Shown piece by piece: positions 55,867 to 64,000 of a DNA stretch of 64,000 nt. The position numbers were made by a program, and so were the translations under genes. The stretch covers positions 124,001 through 188,000 of the forward strand of contig NZ_ANFM02000009.1 in the NCBI RefSeq assembly GCF_000333895.2, in the 5' to 3' direction. This stretch comes from Grimontia indica. GTDB lineage: Bacteria; Pseudomonadota; Gammaproteobacteria; Enterobacterales; Vibrionaceae. Under the pieces are notes generated by a model. The model saw nothing but the letters and a program-made list of their open reading frames with translations, was not told the origin of the DNA and did not search any database. The first letter of the stretch is position 1. Each line of letters opens with the position of its first letter.

Positions 55867-57415
55867 TACCCAGGTCAGCTCTGGTGAGCTGTGTTTCTTC
55901 TTTCGCAAAAACGCCTGGATGCAGACAGTAGTGGGCACTTGCGTCACTGTGTGTATTTGGGACAAGGAAAACAGAAGTGGCGGTATGTGTCACTACCGAC
56001 TGCCGAGTGCGCCGGATAACTTTTCCCAAAACAGCGATGCCAATGACTTTGGTTGCTTTGCCATTCCCAACTTGCTGCGTCGGTTCAAGCACACCTCTTC
56101 GCGGCTCGAAAATCTAACAGCTTGGGTGCTTGGCGGTGCCCAACTCAATGGTGGCGACTTCTTACAGTCACAGCAAATAGGTGTCAGGAACATCTCCATC
56201 GCGTTCGAACTGTTGGCACTTTATGGCGTTCCTGTACTCGGAGTGTCAATTGGCAGTTCAGAAGGGCGACAAGTCCGCTTCAACCCTTTCTCCGGCGAAG
56301 TGGACTTTCGCTTTGTTGCGGAGCAATACCCGCCATCCAGAAGCTGCCACTCCAGGAAAACCAAGTTGCACAGGGTATTTTCGACGCCGACAGCGCTAAA
56401 CCAAGATGGTTTTTCTGAAGTGCTGGAAGATAGAGATGACCTGAGCATAGAAGGTTTTCCTGATGTTGAAACCCTGTTTGAGGAAGCCTCAACATTGGCG
56501 CCGGATGCGATTGTGATCGATACCCATCAGCTATCGGGAATTCAAAGGTTAGGTGGAGTAAAGAGCGGAGAGAGTGTTCCCATCGTTGTGATTTCTCCAA
56601 ATGTTAGAGCTCTCACAGGCGCAGAATTCCACCAACTCAATCAGGCGGTGGGCAGGTACCAATTTGTGGCGACATCGGCCACCTTTAATCAGGTTTTGAC
56701 CTCTGCGCTTGCGACAAAAGCCTGGATGTATGAAATGGGGAAATGTGCCGACATGCTTGAACCACGGCAAACCCCCGTTCCTGTCGACACGGTGGTGCTC
56801 CTGGGCGCGTCAACCGGGGGAATAGATGCGCTGGATTGTGTGATAAAGAATCTCCCAAGCCCCTTTCCGCCCGTTTGTATTGTTCAGCACATACCGTCTG
56901 ACTATTCCCACTCATTAGCTGAGAAGCTCAACAAATCGTCCCGGCTCAATGTGTGTGAAGCGGAAGATGGCGTCCTGCTTGAAGGTTCTCATGTCTATGT
57001 GGCGCCGGGAGGGAAGCATCTCAGGCTCATGCAGCTGCCGGATGAGCGAGTGGTAGTGAGGATTACCGACGACCCGTTAGTCAATGGCTTTCGACCGTCG
57101 GTGGATTATCTGTTTCAGTCTGCGCTCAGGATCAAAAAACTCAAGAAAGTGGCAGCCCTGATGACTGGAATGGGAAGGGACGGCGCCAAGGGGCTGCTGA
57201 GCCTCAAACGTGATGGCGCGTTCACCATCGCGCAGGATAAAGAGAGCTGCGCCGTTTATGGCATGCCGAGAGCGGCGAAAGAGCTGGGAGCAGTATGCCG
57301 AACCGTTCCTTTGATTGGCATCGCAGGTGTGATTGAAGCCGCGGTGAAATCATTTCAAACGCCGGGTTCAGAAAACCTATCCAAAACGGCGGCAATGAAT
57401 GGGGATGAAGGATGA
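55859..57415 (+). CDS. CheD-CheB fusion: receptor deamidase plus methylesterase
   Basis: 518 aa from ATG 55859 (ATG 55853 is also in frame), overlapping the end of cheR. Residues about 1-160 are a CheD domain with the catalytic Cys in VVGTCVTVCIWD and the His in GGMCHYRLP. Residues about 170-295 occupy the CheB receiver position but are degenerate: no acidic pair (RVFST where VDDS is expected), a lone Asp in IVIDTHQLSG and no clear Lys. Residues about 320-510 are a CheB methylesterase with Ser (LGASTGG), His (CIVQHIPSDYS) and Asp (TGMGRDG). Deamidation and demethylation are thus in one chain, probably without phospho-control. Confidence 0.9.
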   Translation: MADTQVSSGELCFFFRKNAWMQTVVGTCVTVCIWDKENRSGGMCHYRLPSAPDNFSQNSDANDFGCFAIPNLLRRFKHTSSRLENLTAWVLGGAQLNGGDFLQSQQIGVRNISIAFELLALYGVPVLGVSIGSSEGRQVRFNPFSGEVDFRFVAEQYPPSRSCHSRKTKLHRVFSTPTALNQDGFSEVLEDRDDLSIEGFPDVETLFEEASTLAPDAIVIDTHQLSGIQRLGGVKSGESVPIVVISPNVRALTGAEFHQLNQAVGRYQFVATSATFNQVLTSALATKAWMYEMGKCADMLEPRQTPVPVDTVVLLGASTGGIDALDCVIKNLPSPFPPVCIVQHIPSDYSHSLAEKLNKSSRLNVCEAEDGVLLEGSHVYVAPGGKHLRLMQLPDERVVVRITDDPLVNGFRPSVDYLFQSALRIKKLKKVAALMTGMGRDGAKGLLSLKRDGAFTIAQDKESCAVYGMPRAAKELGAVCRTVPLIGIAGVIEAAVKSFQTPGSENLSKTAAMNGDEG

Positions 57416-59175
57416 GAAGAAAAGCATCGCAAACGACCCATTTAAAAGCACTGGCAGAGAAAGCCCAGCATATTGAAGCTCTGATAGATGACACCGCATC
57501 GCTTTCCAACGTGAATGAGGAAATCGAACAGTTCATGACTTTCCATGAAGGCTACCAAGCCAATGACATGACGCCTTATCGCGCTGTCGATGATTTGCTT
57601 CTGAATATTCAATCGCTGACAGATTATCTTGCAGCAGAAGATTGTGAGCTCGATGAGACGCTCAGCGAGCTTTTAGCGCGGGCCATTCATGCGGTGGCTG
57701 AGGACTTCCGCTCGTTTATTAACGGTAAGCCGAATGAGGATTACAGCGAGATCAAAGAAGCCTTATTGGCCGATATGGCGACCTGTTTTCTGAATAAGGA
57801 AACCTTCGATATCCGTTTCTGTGAAGATACCTTTGCGTTTGAAGGTGATGTGGCGGATGAGTTGGCTTATCTCTGTTCTTTGGTTGAACCGGAAGGCCAG
57901 GAAAATACATCGAAGACAGTGTCAGGGCGTAAGTTTTTGTCAAAAACCAAGGCGCCAACGAACTCCCCTCTCCAGTCTAATTTCGAGCAGACCACACGTG
58001 TGAAATCCCAGCTGCTGGAAAAGCTGATGAGTCATACCGAAGAACTGGTTCAGATACGAAATATGATGGTCGATTTGGCCGATCAGGAAGACAACCAGCG
58101 CCTGACTGAGCTTTCTAACAAGTTGATGACCATCTCTGACAACATGCTGGGGGATCTGCTGAAAACCCGGATGCGCCCCATCGGCAATTTATTGAGTAAA
58201 TATCGGAGAATGGTGCGTGACCTTTCCAATGAGCTGGGGAAAAAAGTCGACGTTGAGATCATCGGTGAGAACATCGAGCTTGATAGCAATGTACTGGATG
58301 CCATTAATGAGCCGATGACCCACCTGGTGAGAAATGCGGTTGACCACGGTTTTGAAATGCCTGATGAACGCATTGACGCAGGGAAACCAATGATTGGTCG
58401 ACTGCTCATTCACGCCTTCAACGAATCGGGCAAGGTCGTCATTAACATTCAGGATGATGGCAAAGGTATCGATACCCAGAGAGTGCTGAATAAGGCCATC
58501 AGCACGGGGGTGATTTCACAAGAGCAAGCGGCCCGGATGTCAGACAAAGAAACCATGGAGCTGATTTTCCATTCTGGGCTATCCACATCGGAGCAAGTGA
58601 GTTCCGTGTCGGGTCGCGGTGTGGGAATGGACGCGGTGAAACGCAAAGTGGAGGAGATAAAGGGCACCGTCGATATCTACTCAGAATTAGGTATCGGTAC
58701 TGAAGTCTCAATGATGTTCCCACTGACAATGGCAACGCTGAAAGTGGCCTTACTTCAAATCGGCGGCTTGAATTATGCCATTCCTTCTTCTGAAATCTCT
58801 GGGATTGTCGGTGTCAGCCGCGATGATGATGAGATTTCCATCCGGTTTGATAACGGCGCTGCCACTATGCTGAGGAAAGGTTCTGTCACGCCTTTGATTG
58901 AAGCGAAGGATTATCTTGGAGCGCTGGCGAGTGAAGAACGCTTTCAGTCTTTGTATGAGCAAGGAAAGTCAGTCAGTGTGGTGACCTTTAAAGACAGGGG
59001 GCAGCACTGGGGGTTGGTCGTTGATGATGTGCGCGCGTTCTTGGATATCGTGATTAAACCCTTAGATAAAAGCATGAATCAAGAGAAGATTTTCTCCGGT
59101 GCCACCGTATTAGGAAACGGTGATTTGGCTTTGGTTATCAACCTGAAGAAAGTGCTGCGTTTTGCGCGCTACTGA
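57412..59175 (+). CDS. cheA: CheA kinase lacking a phosphotransfer domain
   Basis: 587 aa, ATGA overlap with the preceding gene. From about 200 on it is CheA: P3 dimerisation helices (LEKLMSHTEELVQIRNMM), P4 kinase with N box HLVRNAVDHG, G1 DDGKGID and G2 GRGVGMD, and the CheW-like P5 (about 440-585). The first 195 residues are helical and acidic but contain no HxxKG phosphotransfer motif; their few histidines (for example MTFHEGYQ) are not in Hpt context. So P1 is absent or replaced. A separate Hpt protein is encoded 78 bp downstream, and the two together make a split CheA. Confidence 0.92.
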   Translation: MRRKASQTTHLKALAEKAQHIEALIDDTASLSNVNEEIEQFMTFHEGYQANDMTPYRAVDDLLLNIQSLTDYLAAEDCELDETLSELLARAIHAVAEDFRSFINGKPNEDYSEIKEALLADMATCFLNKETFDIRFCEDTFAFEGDVADELAYLCSLVEPEGQENTSKTVSGRKFLSKTKAPTNSPLQSNFEQTTRVKSQLLEKLMSHTEELVQIRNMMVDLADQEDNQRLTELSNKLMTISDNMLGDLLKTRMRPIGNLLSKYRRMVRDLSNELGKKVDVEIIGENIELDSNVLDAINEPMTHLVRNAVDHGFEMPDERIDAGKPMIGRLLIHAFNESGKVVINIQDDGKGIDTQRVLNKAISTGVISQEQAARMSDKETMELIFHSGLSTSEQVSSVSGRGVGMDAVKRKVEEIKGTVDIYSELGIGTEVSMMFPLTMATLKVALLQIGGLNYAIPSSEISGIVGVSRDDDEISIRFDNGAATMLRKGSVTPLIEAKDYLGALASEERFQSLYEQGKSVSVVTFKDRGQHWGLVVDDVRAFLDIVIKPLDKSMNQEKIFSGATVLGNGDLALVINLKKVLRFARY

Positions 59176-59253
59176 TAATCAGCGCCCTTTGTCCGGGTTG
59201 CTGATTTTGTTCTTATACTTAAGACAGATACGGTTTCTTGATTGGGGGGACAG

Positions 59254-60207
59254 ATGAAAATTCTCGGGAGCTTTTTGCTGGAAGCGGGATTGATTTCAGC
59301 CTCCGATCTTGCCGACGCCATGGTTGAGCAGGTGAGAAAAACACCACACAGCGTAGAGATCCTCTATGAGAAAGGCCTGATTTCCCCCGAGCAGCTTCTT
59401 GCGATTGTTACGCTTCAAAATGATGAAAACCTGGATTTCAGAACCGCTTGCCTGCAGCTTAATATCTGGAAAAGTGAGTTTATCGACATCATCAATAAAG
59501 AAGTCGAAAAACGCCGGGGAACATTGGGTCAACTGCTGGTAGAAAGGGAACTTATCGACCCGCCTGTTTTGCTGTCAGTGATTAAGCAATATCACGCTTA
59601 CCGTTCTGAAAATAATAACGACTTTGCGCTTTTCTCCGAAAATGCCATTTTGGATTTGGCTGAGGAGTCTGGCAGTGACGGTGCGCCCACGATTAACTAT
59701 GAGCCGGATTTCTCGCAAGTGTCTGAGGGCAACACTTCCGAATATCTGGATCTGTTCTCAGAAGAAAAAGAGATTGCTCTCGAGTTGATGATCCTGGCGA
59801 TTGAAAAACTGGGAAGCGACAAAAGCGAAGATTCTCCGGAAGAGCTGCTGGATAAGTTCTTCACTGAATATCACTCACTGAAAGGGACGGCGAGAGGGAT
59901 TGGGGCTGTGTTGACGGAAAACCTAATCCACGAATCAGAGGATGTGCTCGCGTTCTATAAACGTTTCCTGCACAAGCTTGAGAGTTCAGATTTCTCCGCT
60001 TTGGCTGCAGTGAATCTTAATGTGTTAGATGTGTTGAGCCAATTGAGAAATGAATTGGTCGTTGCGGAATCCGAGCAGAGCTTCTGGGATAAAGAGGATA
60101 AGAAAGCGAAATACCTCAAAGTGTTGGAGGATATCCATAAACTCAACAATGAACTTCAAGGGCGCGGCTACAAAGTGGACATTGAAGAAGTCAAAGACAT
60201 GTTCTGA
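59254..60207 (+). CDS. stand-alone Hpt (CheA P1-like) protein with an MshEN-like N-terminal domain
   Basis: 317 aa from ATG 59254 (GGGGG site; the frame opens at 59242). Residues about 1-115 contain two repeats, LGSFLLEAGLISASDLADAM and LGQLLVERELIDPPVLLSV, resembling the N-terminal (MshEN/GspE-N type) domain of secretion ATPases. A linker follows. Residues about 160-265 form an Hpt domain like CheA P1, with phospho-acceptor His207 in FTEYHSLKGTARGIGA. There is no kinase or CheW domain. It supplies the phosphotransfer site missing from the upstream CheA; this pairing is inferred from domain logic and adjacency. Confidence 0.85.
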   Translation: MKILGSFLLEAGLISASDLADAMVEQVRKTPHSVEILYEKGLISPEQLLAIVTLQNDENLDFRTACLQLNIWKSEFIDIINKEVEKRRGTLGQLLVERELIDPPVLLSVIKQYHAYRSENNNDFALFSENAILDLAEESGSDGAPTINYEPDFSQVSEGNTSEYLDLFSEEKEIALELMILAIEKLGSDKSEDSPEELLDKFFTEYHSLKGTARGIGAVLTENLIHESEDVLAFYKRFLHKLESSDFSALAAVNLNVLDVLSQLRNELVVAESEQSFWDKEDKKAKYLKVLEDIHKLNNELQGRGYKVDIEEVKDMF

Positions 60208-60316
60208 TTTGGTGCATTAATTTTCTCCCCCCGTCTCAATTTCCATATATTGATGCACAGTGGACGTAGCCCATTCGATATGATGGGTGAAATTTCAATC
60301 AGTTGGGGTGGTAACA

Positions 60317-61261
60317 ATGGATTTTCTGGAAATCTTACCTTCACTCATCAATACCTGGGTCATTCTTGCGGTTTTGGTGGTTATTGCGCTGCGTTCAGCA
60401 GTCAAATTCGTTCCTCAGAATACGGCTTATGTGATCGAGCGTTTTGGTAAATACAACAAAACCATGGAAGCAGGTCTGAACGTGCTGGTGCCGTTTATTG
60501 ACCGCGTGGCGTATGTGAGAACCCTGAAGGAACAAGCGTTCGACGTACCTTCACAGTCGGCAATTACCCGTGACAACATCTCGCTGGTTGTGGACGGCGT
60601 GCTGTACATTAAGGTGCTGGACCCTGTGAAAGCGTGTTATGGCGTTGATGATTACATCTTCTCCGTGACTCAACTGGCACAAACCTCTATGCGTTCTGAG
60701 ATTGGCCGCATGGAACTGGATAAGACTTTTGAAGAACGTGAAAGCCTGAATACGGCTATCGTATCTGCTATCAACGAGGCGGCGCAGCCTTGGGGTGTGC
60801 AGGTGCTGCGTTACGAGATTAAAGATATCGATCCTCCTCGCTCAGTATTGGATGCGATGGAACGTCAAATGAAAGCAGAGCGTGAGAAACGTGCTGCGAT
60901 TTTGGAATCAGAAGGCGCACGTCAGGCAGATATCAACGTCGCTGAAGGTCAGAAGCAAGCGCGGGTATTGGCTGCAGAAGCAGAAAAGTCCGAGCAAATC
61001 CTGAAAGCCGAAGGTGAAGCTCAGGCGATTCTTGCGGTGGCACAAGCGCAGGCAGAGGCTCTGGAAGTGGTTGGTCGCACGGCGGCAACCGAAGAAGGTC
61101 AAAAAGCGATCCAGCTTGATCTTGCGGACAAAGCGATTGAAGCGAAGAAGGCGATTGCGAAGGAATCTTCAGTGGTGTTGCTGCCTGACAGCCAATCCAG
61201 TGCAGCATCGCTGGTGGCAGAGTCAATGAGCATCATTAACACCTTGAATGCTAGGAAATAA
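60317..61261 (+). CDS. qmcA: SPFH/band-7 membrane protein QmcA
   Basis: 314 aa from ATG 60317 (GGGGTGG upstream). One N-terminal membrane helix (about 10-28) is followed by an SPFH domain (VPQNTAYVIERFGKYNKTMEAG), then a long Ala/Glu/Gln-rich coiled coil. It is a stomatin-like scaffold that forms oligomeric rings with membrane proteases. It is followed 3 bp later by its usual partner nfeD. Confidence 0.92.
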   Translation: MDFLEILPSLINTWVILAVLVVIALRSAVKFVPQNTAYVIERFGKYNKTMEAGLNVLVPFIDRVAYVRTLKEQAFDVPSQSAITRDNISLVVDGVLYIKVLDPVKACYGVDDYIFSVTQLAQTSMRSEIGRMELDKTFEERESLNTAIVSAINEAAQPWGVQVLRYEIKDIDPPRSVLDAMERQMKAEREKRAAILESEGARQADINVAEGQKQARVLAAEAEKSEQILKAEGEAQAILAVAQAQAEALEVVGRTAATEEGQKAIQLDLADKAIEAKKAIAKESSVVLLPDSQSSAASLVAESMSIINTLNARK

Positions 61262-61264
61262 CTT

Positions 61265-61765
61265 ATGGAATTGATGTCGTACCTGCAAACCAATTTGGCC
61301 GAATCGACCGTTATCATTGGATTAATCCTGCTGATCATCGAAGTGTGGCTGTTGGGTCTTTCCACTATCGTTCTGCTGGCACTGGGTGTGTCAGCTATCG
61401 TGACGGGCGGTTTGGTGTGGGCAGGAATCATTCCAGAAACGTTGACAGCCGTGATTGCAGGCTCAGGTATTGGTGCAGGGGTGCTCACCGCTATTCTCTG
61501 GCGACCACTCAAACGATCGCAAAAAGGCCCTCGCCGCGAATACAACATTCACAGCGACTTTATTGGTTTGGTTTTCGACCTTGAAGAACAACTGGACGCA
61601 ACCAATCCAGTGACGGTGAAATACTCTGGTGTGAACTGGAAGCTGGTCTTAGGACCAAAACATCGCAACGAGGTAGTTCCTGCGGGTGGTTCGGTGAAAG
61701 TCACCGCAGTTGATGTGGGTAAATTTATGGTTGAGCCTGTTAGTGAGAATGGCGGCGATTCATGA
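61265..61765 (+). CDS. NfeD-like membrane protein
   Basis: 166 aa with three to four N-terminal helices (about 15-85) and a C-terminal OB-fold NfeD domain (about 95-160, FIGLVFDLEEQL and VKYSGVNWKLVLG). It is the standard partner of a stomatin-like gene (YbbK/YbbL arrangement) and is probably translated with qmcA. A strong terminator follows. Confidence 0.9.
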   Translation: MELMSYLQTNLAESTVIIGLILLIIEVWLLGLSTIVLLALGVSAIVTGGLVWAGIIPETLTAVIAGSGIGAGVLTAILWRPLKRSQKGPRREYNIHSDFIGLVFDLEEQLDATNPVTVKYSGVNWKLVLGPKHRNEVVPAGGSVKVTAVDVGKFMVEPVSENGGDS

Positions 61766-61789
61766 GCCTGTATTGACGGGAAACGATTG

Positions 61790-61821
61790 AAAAGGAAGCT
61801 GAATAGCTTCCTTTTCTTTTT
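61790..61821 (+). terminator. terminator of the qmcA-nfeD operon
   Basis: A perfect 11-bp stem (AAAAGGAAGCT/AGCTTCCTTTT) with a GAAT loop and a T-rich tail. Confidence 0.88.
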
Positions 61822-61916
61822 CCAATAAACAAAGCACCTTGGGTTGTGTCGCTTGGGTATAGTCGATATCGCGACCTAAGCTAAACCGTAGTGAATTCAG
61901 ACAGGGACGAGAATTG

Positions 61917-62846
61917 ATGAGTAAAGTGTGGTTAACGGGAGATGCGGTTGTTGATTTGATCCCCGATACGGAAATGACTTACCTGAAATGCCCCGGCGGC
62001 GCGCCTGCCAATGTGGCGGTTGCCGTTGCCAGGCTCGATGGTGATGTAGGTTTCTTTGGCCGTGTTGGAAACGATCCTTTTGGCCGTTTTCTGGCGCAAA
62101 CGCTGAAAAAGGAAAGCGTGAACATCGATCATCTGGTTTTGGATGAAGACAAGCGCACTTCAACCGTGGTGGTGGACTTGGATGACAGTGGCGAGCGCAG
62201 TTTCACCTTTATGGTAAAGCCGAGTGCTGACCAGTTCATGCTGCCAGAAGATATCCCTTCCTTTGTCGCGGGAGATTGGCTACACACTTGCTCTATTGCT
62301 TTGGCTAATGAACCGACACGCAGCAGCACCTTTGAGGCAATGTCGCGCATTAAAGCGGCTGGCGGCTTCGTTAGCTTCGACCCTAACCTTCGCGATGAAG
62401 TTTGGCAGAACCAATCCGAGATTATCCCCGTTGTGATGCGTGCTGTCGCGATGGCTGATGTGGTGAAATTCTCAGATGATGAATTGTTGTTTCTGACCCA
62501 GAAAAGTGAACTGGAAGAGGCTTTGGCCGAAGTGAAAGCGTTGGGTGTTCCGATGATTCTGATTACTCAGGGTAAAGAGGGCGCTTGGCTGGTGATCGAT
62601 GATGTTCAGTCGCTTATCACTGGAAAAGTCGTGAGCCCGGTCGATACCACAGGGGCGGGAGATGCGTTTGTGGGTGGTTTGCTGGGGTATCTTTCCCGTC
62701 TTTCCGGTGATAGCTGGAAACACGCAGAAACGGCAAAAGAGGCGGTGGTCTGGGCAAATGCCTGTGGCGCATTGGCGACCACACAAAAAGGTGCGATGAC
62801 CGCACTGCCAGATTTAGCGAGCCTTCAGGCTTTTATCGATAGTTAA
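61917..62846 (+). CDS. PfkB-family sugar kinase (fructokinase or aminoimidazole riboside kinase)
   Basis: 309 aa from ATG 61917 with AGGGA upstream. PfkB/ribokinase fold: the N-terminal signature reads CPGGAPANVAVAVARLDGDVGFFGRVGNDPFG (split over residues about 25-55), and the C-terminal signature DTTGAGDAFVGGLL contains the catalytic Asp. The sequence resembles both ScrK-type fructokinases and aminoimidazole riboside kinase. No sucrose uptake or hydrolysis gene is adjacent, so the substrate is left open. It is convergent with the hybrid kinase at the window end. Confidence 0.82.
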   Translation: MSKVWLTGDAVVDLIPDTEMTYLKCPGGAPANVAVAVARLDGDVGFFGRVGNDPFGRFLAQTLKKESVNIDHLVLDEDKRTSTVVVDLDDSGERSFTFMVKPSADQFMLPEDIPSFVAGDWLHTCSIALANEPTRSSTFEAMSRIKAAGGFVSFDPNLRDEVWQNQSEIIPVVMRAVAMADVVKFSDDELLFLTQKSELEEALAEVKALGVPMILITQGKEGAWLVIDDVQSLITGKVVSPVDTTGAGDAFVGGLLGYLSRLSGDSWKHAETAKEAVVWANACGALATTQKGAMTALPDLASLQAFIDS

Positions 62847-64000
62847 TCAAGTTTTTGCTGCTTCTATTCTGGAGGCAGCAGCTTGGTTTATAGCGTCAAT
62901 CAGATCTGCGCGTTTTAGGGGCTTGGTGAGGTAATTGTCCATGCCCGCATTGATTGCCCGTTCAAAATCTTCTTTTCCGGCATGGGCGGATAGCCCAATG
63001 ATGTATAGGTGGGGGACATCATGTTCCTGCTCAAATTGACGCAACCGTGCGGTCAGCTCATAGCCATCAATAGCTGGCATTGAAATGTCAGTGATAAGGA
63101 TGTTGAACAGGTTCTTCTTGTAGTAGGCAATCGCCTCACTACCGTTCTCAAAATAGACAACGTTATCTGTTACCCCAGCCAAAAATATTTTGGTGACTTC
63201 CCGGTTGTATTCGATGTCATCGACCACCGCAATGGACAATGATTGTAACGCTGAATGGTCATTTTGTGTTTTGACCGGTTGGGAAACAATAGCGGAAGGC
63301 TCCATCATCAAACTGAGTTGTAATTCTTGCAGTAGCTGACCCATGCGAAGAGGCTTGACGATAAACCTTTGCTCAATACCATCCGGATTTCGTTCAAAAT
63401 CAGCTAAATTTGGGATCACGCCAACCCAAGGACAGTAAGGTTCAGGAAGAAGATCCGCTGCATCAGCGGCGAGAATGACTGCGGCATCAAATGTTGTCTT
63501 CGATGCTTCGAGCACGTCCAGTGTTGTCAGGTAAGTCAGTTTTGCCTGCCAATGGGTAAAATAACGATCGATGATAGGGCGATGTAAAGGGTCGGCATTG
63601 ATCACGGCGACGTGTTGGTTTATCAGGGCGCCTTGGGTGCTTTCTAAATCCTCGAAGGTCGGTAAGGTGAGGGAGAAAGAGAATATGCTGCCCTTACCAA
63701 ATTCGGATTGCACTTCCAGTCGAGTGCCGAATAGCTCAAGCAGGTTTTTCGTGATGGAAAGCCCCAACCCTGTTCCTTCATAACGACGGGTCGTGGAACT
63801 GTCGACTTGCTCAAAGGCTTTGGTCACATCTTCAATTTTGTCTTCCCGAATACCAATGCCTGTGTCTTCGATTGAAAAGGTGAATGTGGTGTTCCGGCTC
63901 TGGAGGTCATACTCGCCGCGCAACTGGAAACGGATGTAACCATGTTCGGTAAACTTGACGGCGTTACTCAGCAGGTTATTAAACACCTGGCGTAACCGCA
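62847..64000 (-). CDS. hybrid histidine kinase, 3' part (HATPase-REC-REC)
   Basis: The frame is open through the window edge; about 384 C-terminal codons are present. HATPase_c starts at the edge with VFNNLLSNAVKFT, then DTGIGI and GTGLGLSI. A degenerate receiver follows (INADPLHRPIIDRYF, with Asp in ILAADAAD and Lys in IVKPL). A canonical receiver ends the protein (AVVDDIEYN, LITDISMPAIDG, LTKPLKR). There is no Hpt at the C terminus. The HisKA and sensor domains lie outside the window. Confidence 0.9.
   Translation of the reverse strand, partial: RLRQVFNNLLSNAVKFTEHGYIRFQLRGEYDLQSRNTTFTFSIEDTGIGIREDKIEDVTKAFEQVDSSTTRRYEGTGLGLSITKNLLELFGTRLEVQSEFGKGSIFSFSLTLPTFEDLESTQGALINQHVAVINADPLHRPIIDRYFTHWQAKLTYLTTLDVLEASKTTFDAAVILAADAADLLPEPYCPWVGVIPNLADFERNPDGIEQRFIVKPLRMGQLLQELQLSLMMEPSAIVSQPVKTQNDHSALQSLSIAVVDDIEYNREVTKIFLAGVTDNVVYFENGSEAIAYYKKNLFNILITDISMPAIDGYELTARLRQFEQEHDVPHLYIIGLSAHAGKEDFERAINAGMDNYLTKPLKRADLIDAINQAAASRIEAAKT

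Noticed and set aside
1-64000. tRNA, rRNA, CRISPR arrays, replication origin or intact insertion sequence
   Set aside because: I saw no cloverleaf with TTC-anchored T arm, no rRNA-like stretch, no regularly spaced direct repeats and no complete transposase. The eye can miss a single tRNA or small RNA, so a covariance-model scan would settle it.

Overview
The window reads as a chromosomal piece of a marine gammaproteobacterium of the Vibrionaceae. I infer this from lateral-type flagellin and fliH relics, two dispersed repeat types with TATACCC- and ATACCAATC-type ends that are common in this family, paired cheV genes, and the protein similarities I recognise; an Enterovibrio/Grimontia/Photobacterium-like source is a guess. 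Gene density is high. I saw no rRNA, tRNA or CRISPR array.

Layout. 1-4.6 kb: 3' end of hpd, a YcgR-like PilZ protein, and a periplasmic solute-binding protein divergent from a hybrid histidine kinase. 4.6-13 kb: a short MITE-like repeat, then a glpSTPQUV-type glycerol ABC transporter operon on the minus strand, divergent from an AcoR/DhaR-like sigma-54 activator. The divergent region holds a good -24/-12 promoter and three TGTGAACA boxes. 13.4-18.6 kb: a porin, a LysR regulator, a 266-bp MITE-like repeat and an atoB-atoD-atoA acetoacetate operon. 18.4-27.4 kb: a segment bounded by direct copies of the atoA 3' end and terminator. It contains a transposase relic, a truncated flagellin, a PgtB/PgtA-like two-component system, a phnDCEE-type transporter with its own sigma-54 promoter and two dyad sites, and a fliH relic. 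27.5-32.4 kb: a coiled-coil protein, two divergent cheV genes, sixA and a membrane protein of unknown function. 32.4-38.1 kb: the SOS mutagenesis cassette imuA-imuB-dnaE2 under a LexA box, then a second 266-bp repeat in inverted orientation to the first.

38.1-47.4 kb: a small lipoprotein, then an Alg8-like glycosyltransferase and an Alg44-like PilZ/membrane-fusion protein without other alginate genes nearby, a small unknown protein, a 1302-aa tripartite hybrid kinase and a receiver-hemerythrin protein. 47.5-51.3 kb: azlCD with an AraC regulator, a cold-shock protein and a ROK fructokinase. 51.4-60.2 kb: an unusual chemosensory cluster, in order a CheY-like receiver with a long insert, CheW, an MCP with tandem CHASE3 domains, CheR, a CheD-CheB fusion, a CheA lacking its phosphotransfer domain, and a separate protein carrying the missing Hpt domain. 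60.3-64 kb: qmcA/nfeD membrane-quality genes, a PfkB-type sugar kinase and the 3' part of another hybrid kinase.

The most interesting system is the split-CheA chemosensory cluster. Next come the isolated Alg8/Alg44 pair, the direct-repeat-bounded phn segment sitting in flagellar ruins, and two sigma-54 regulatory regions that can be read from the sequence.
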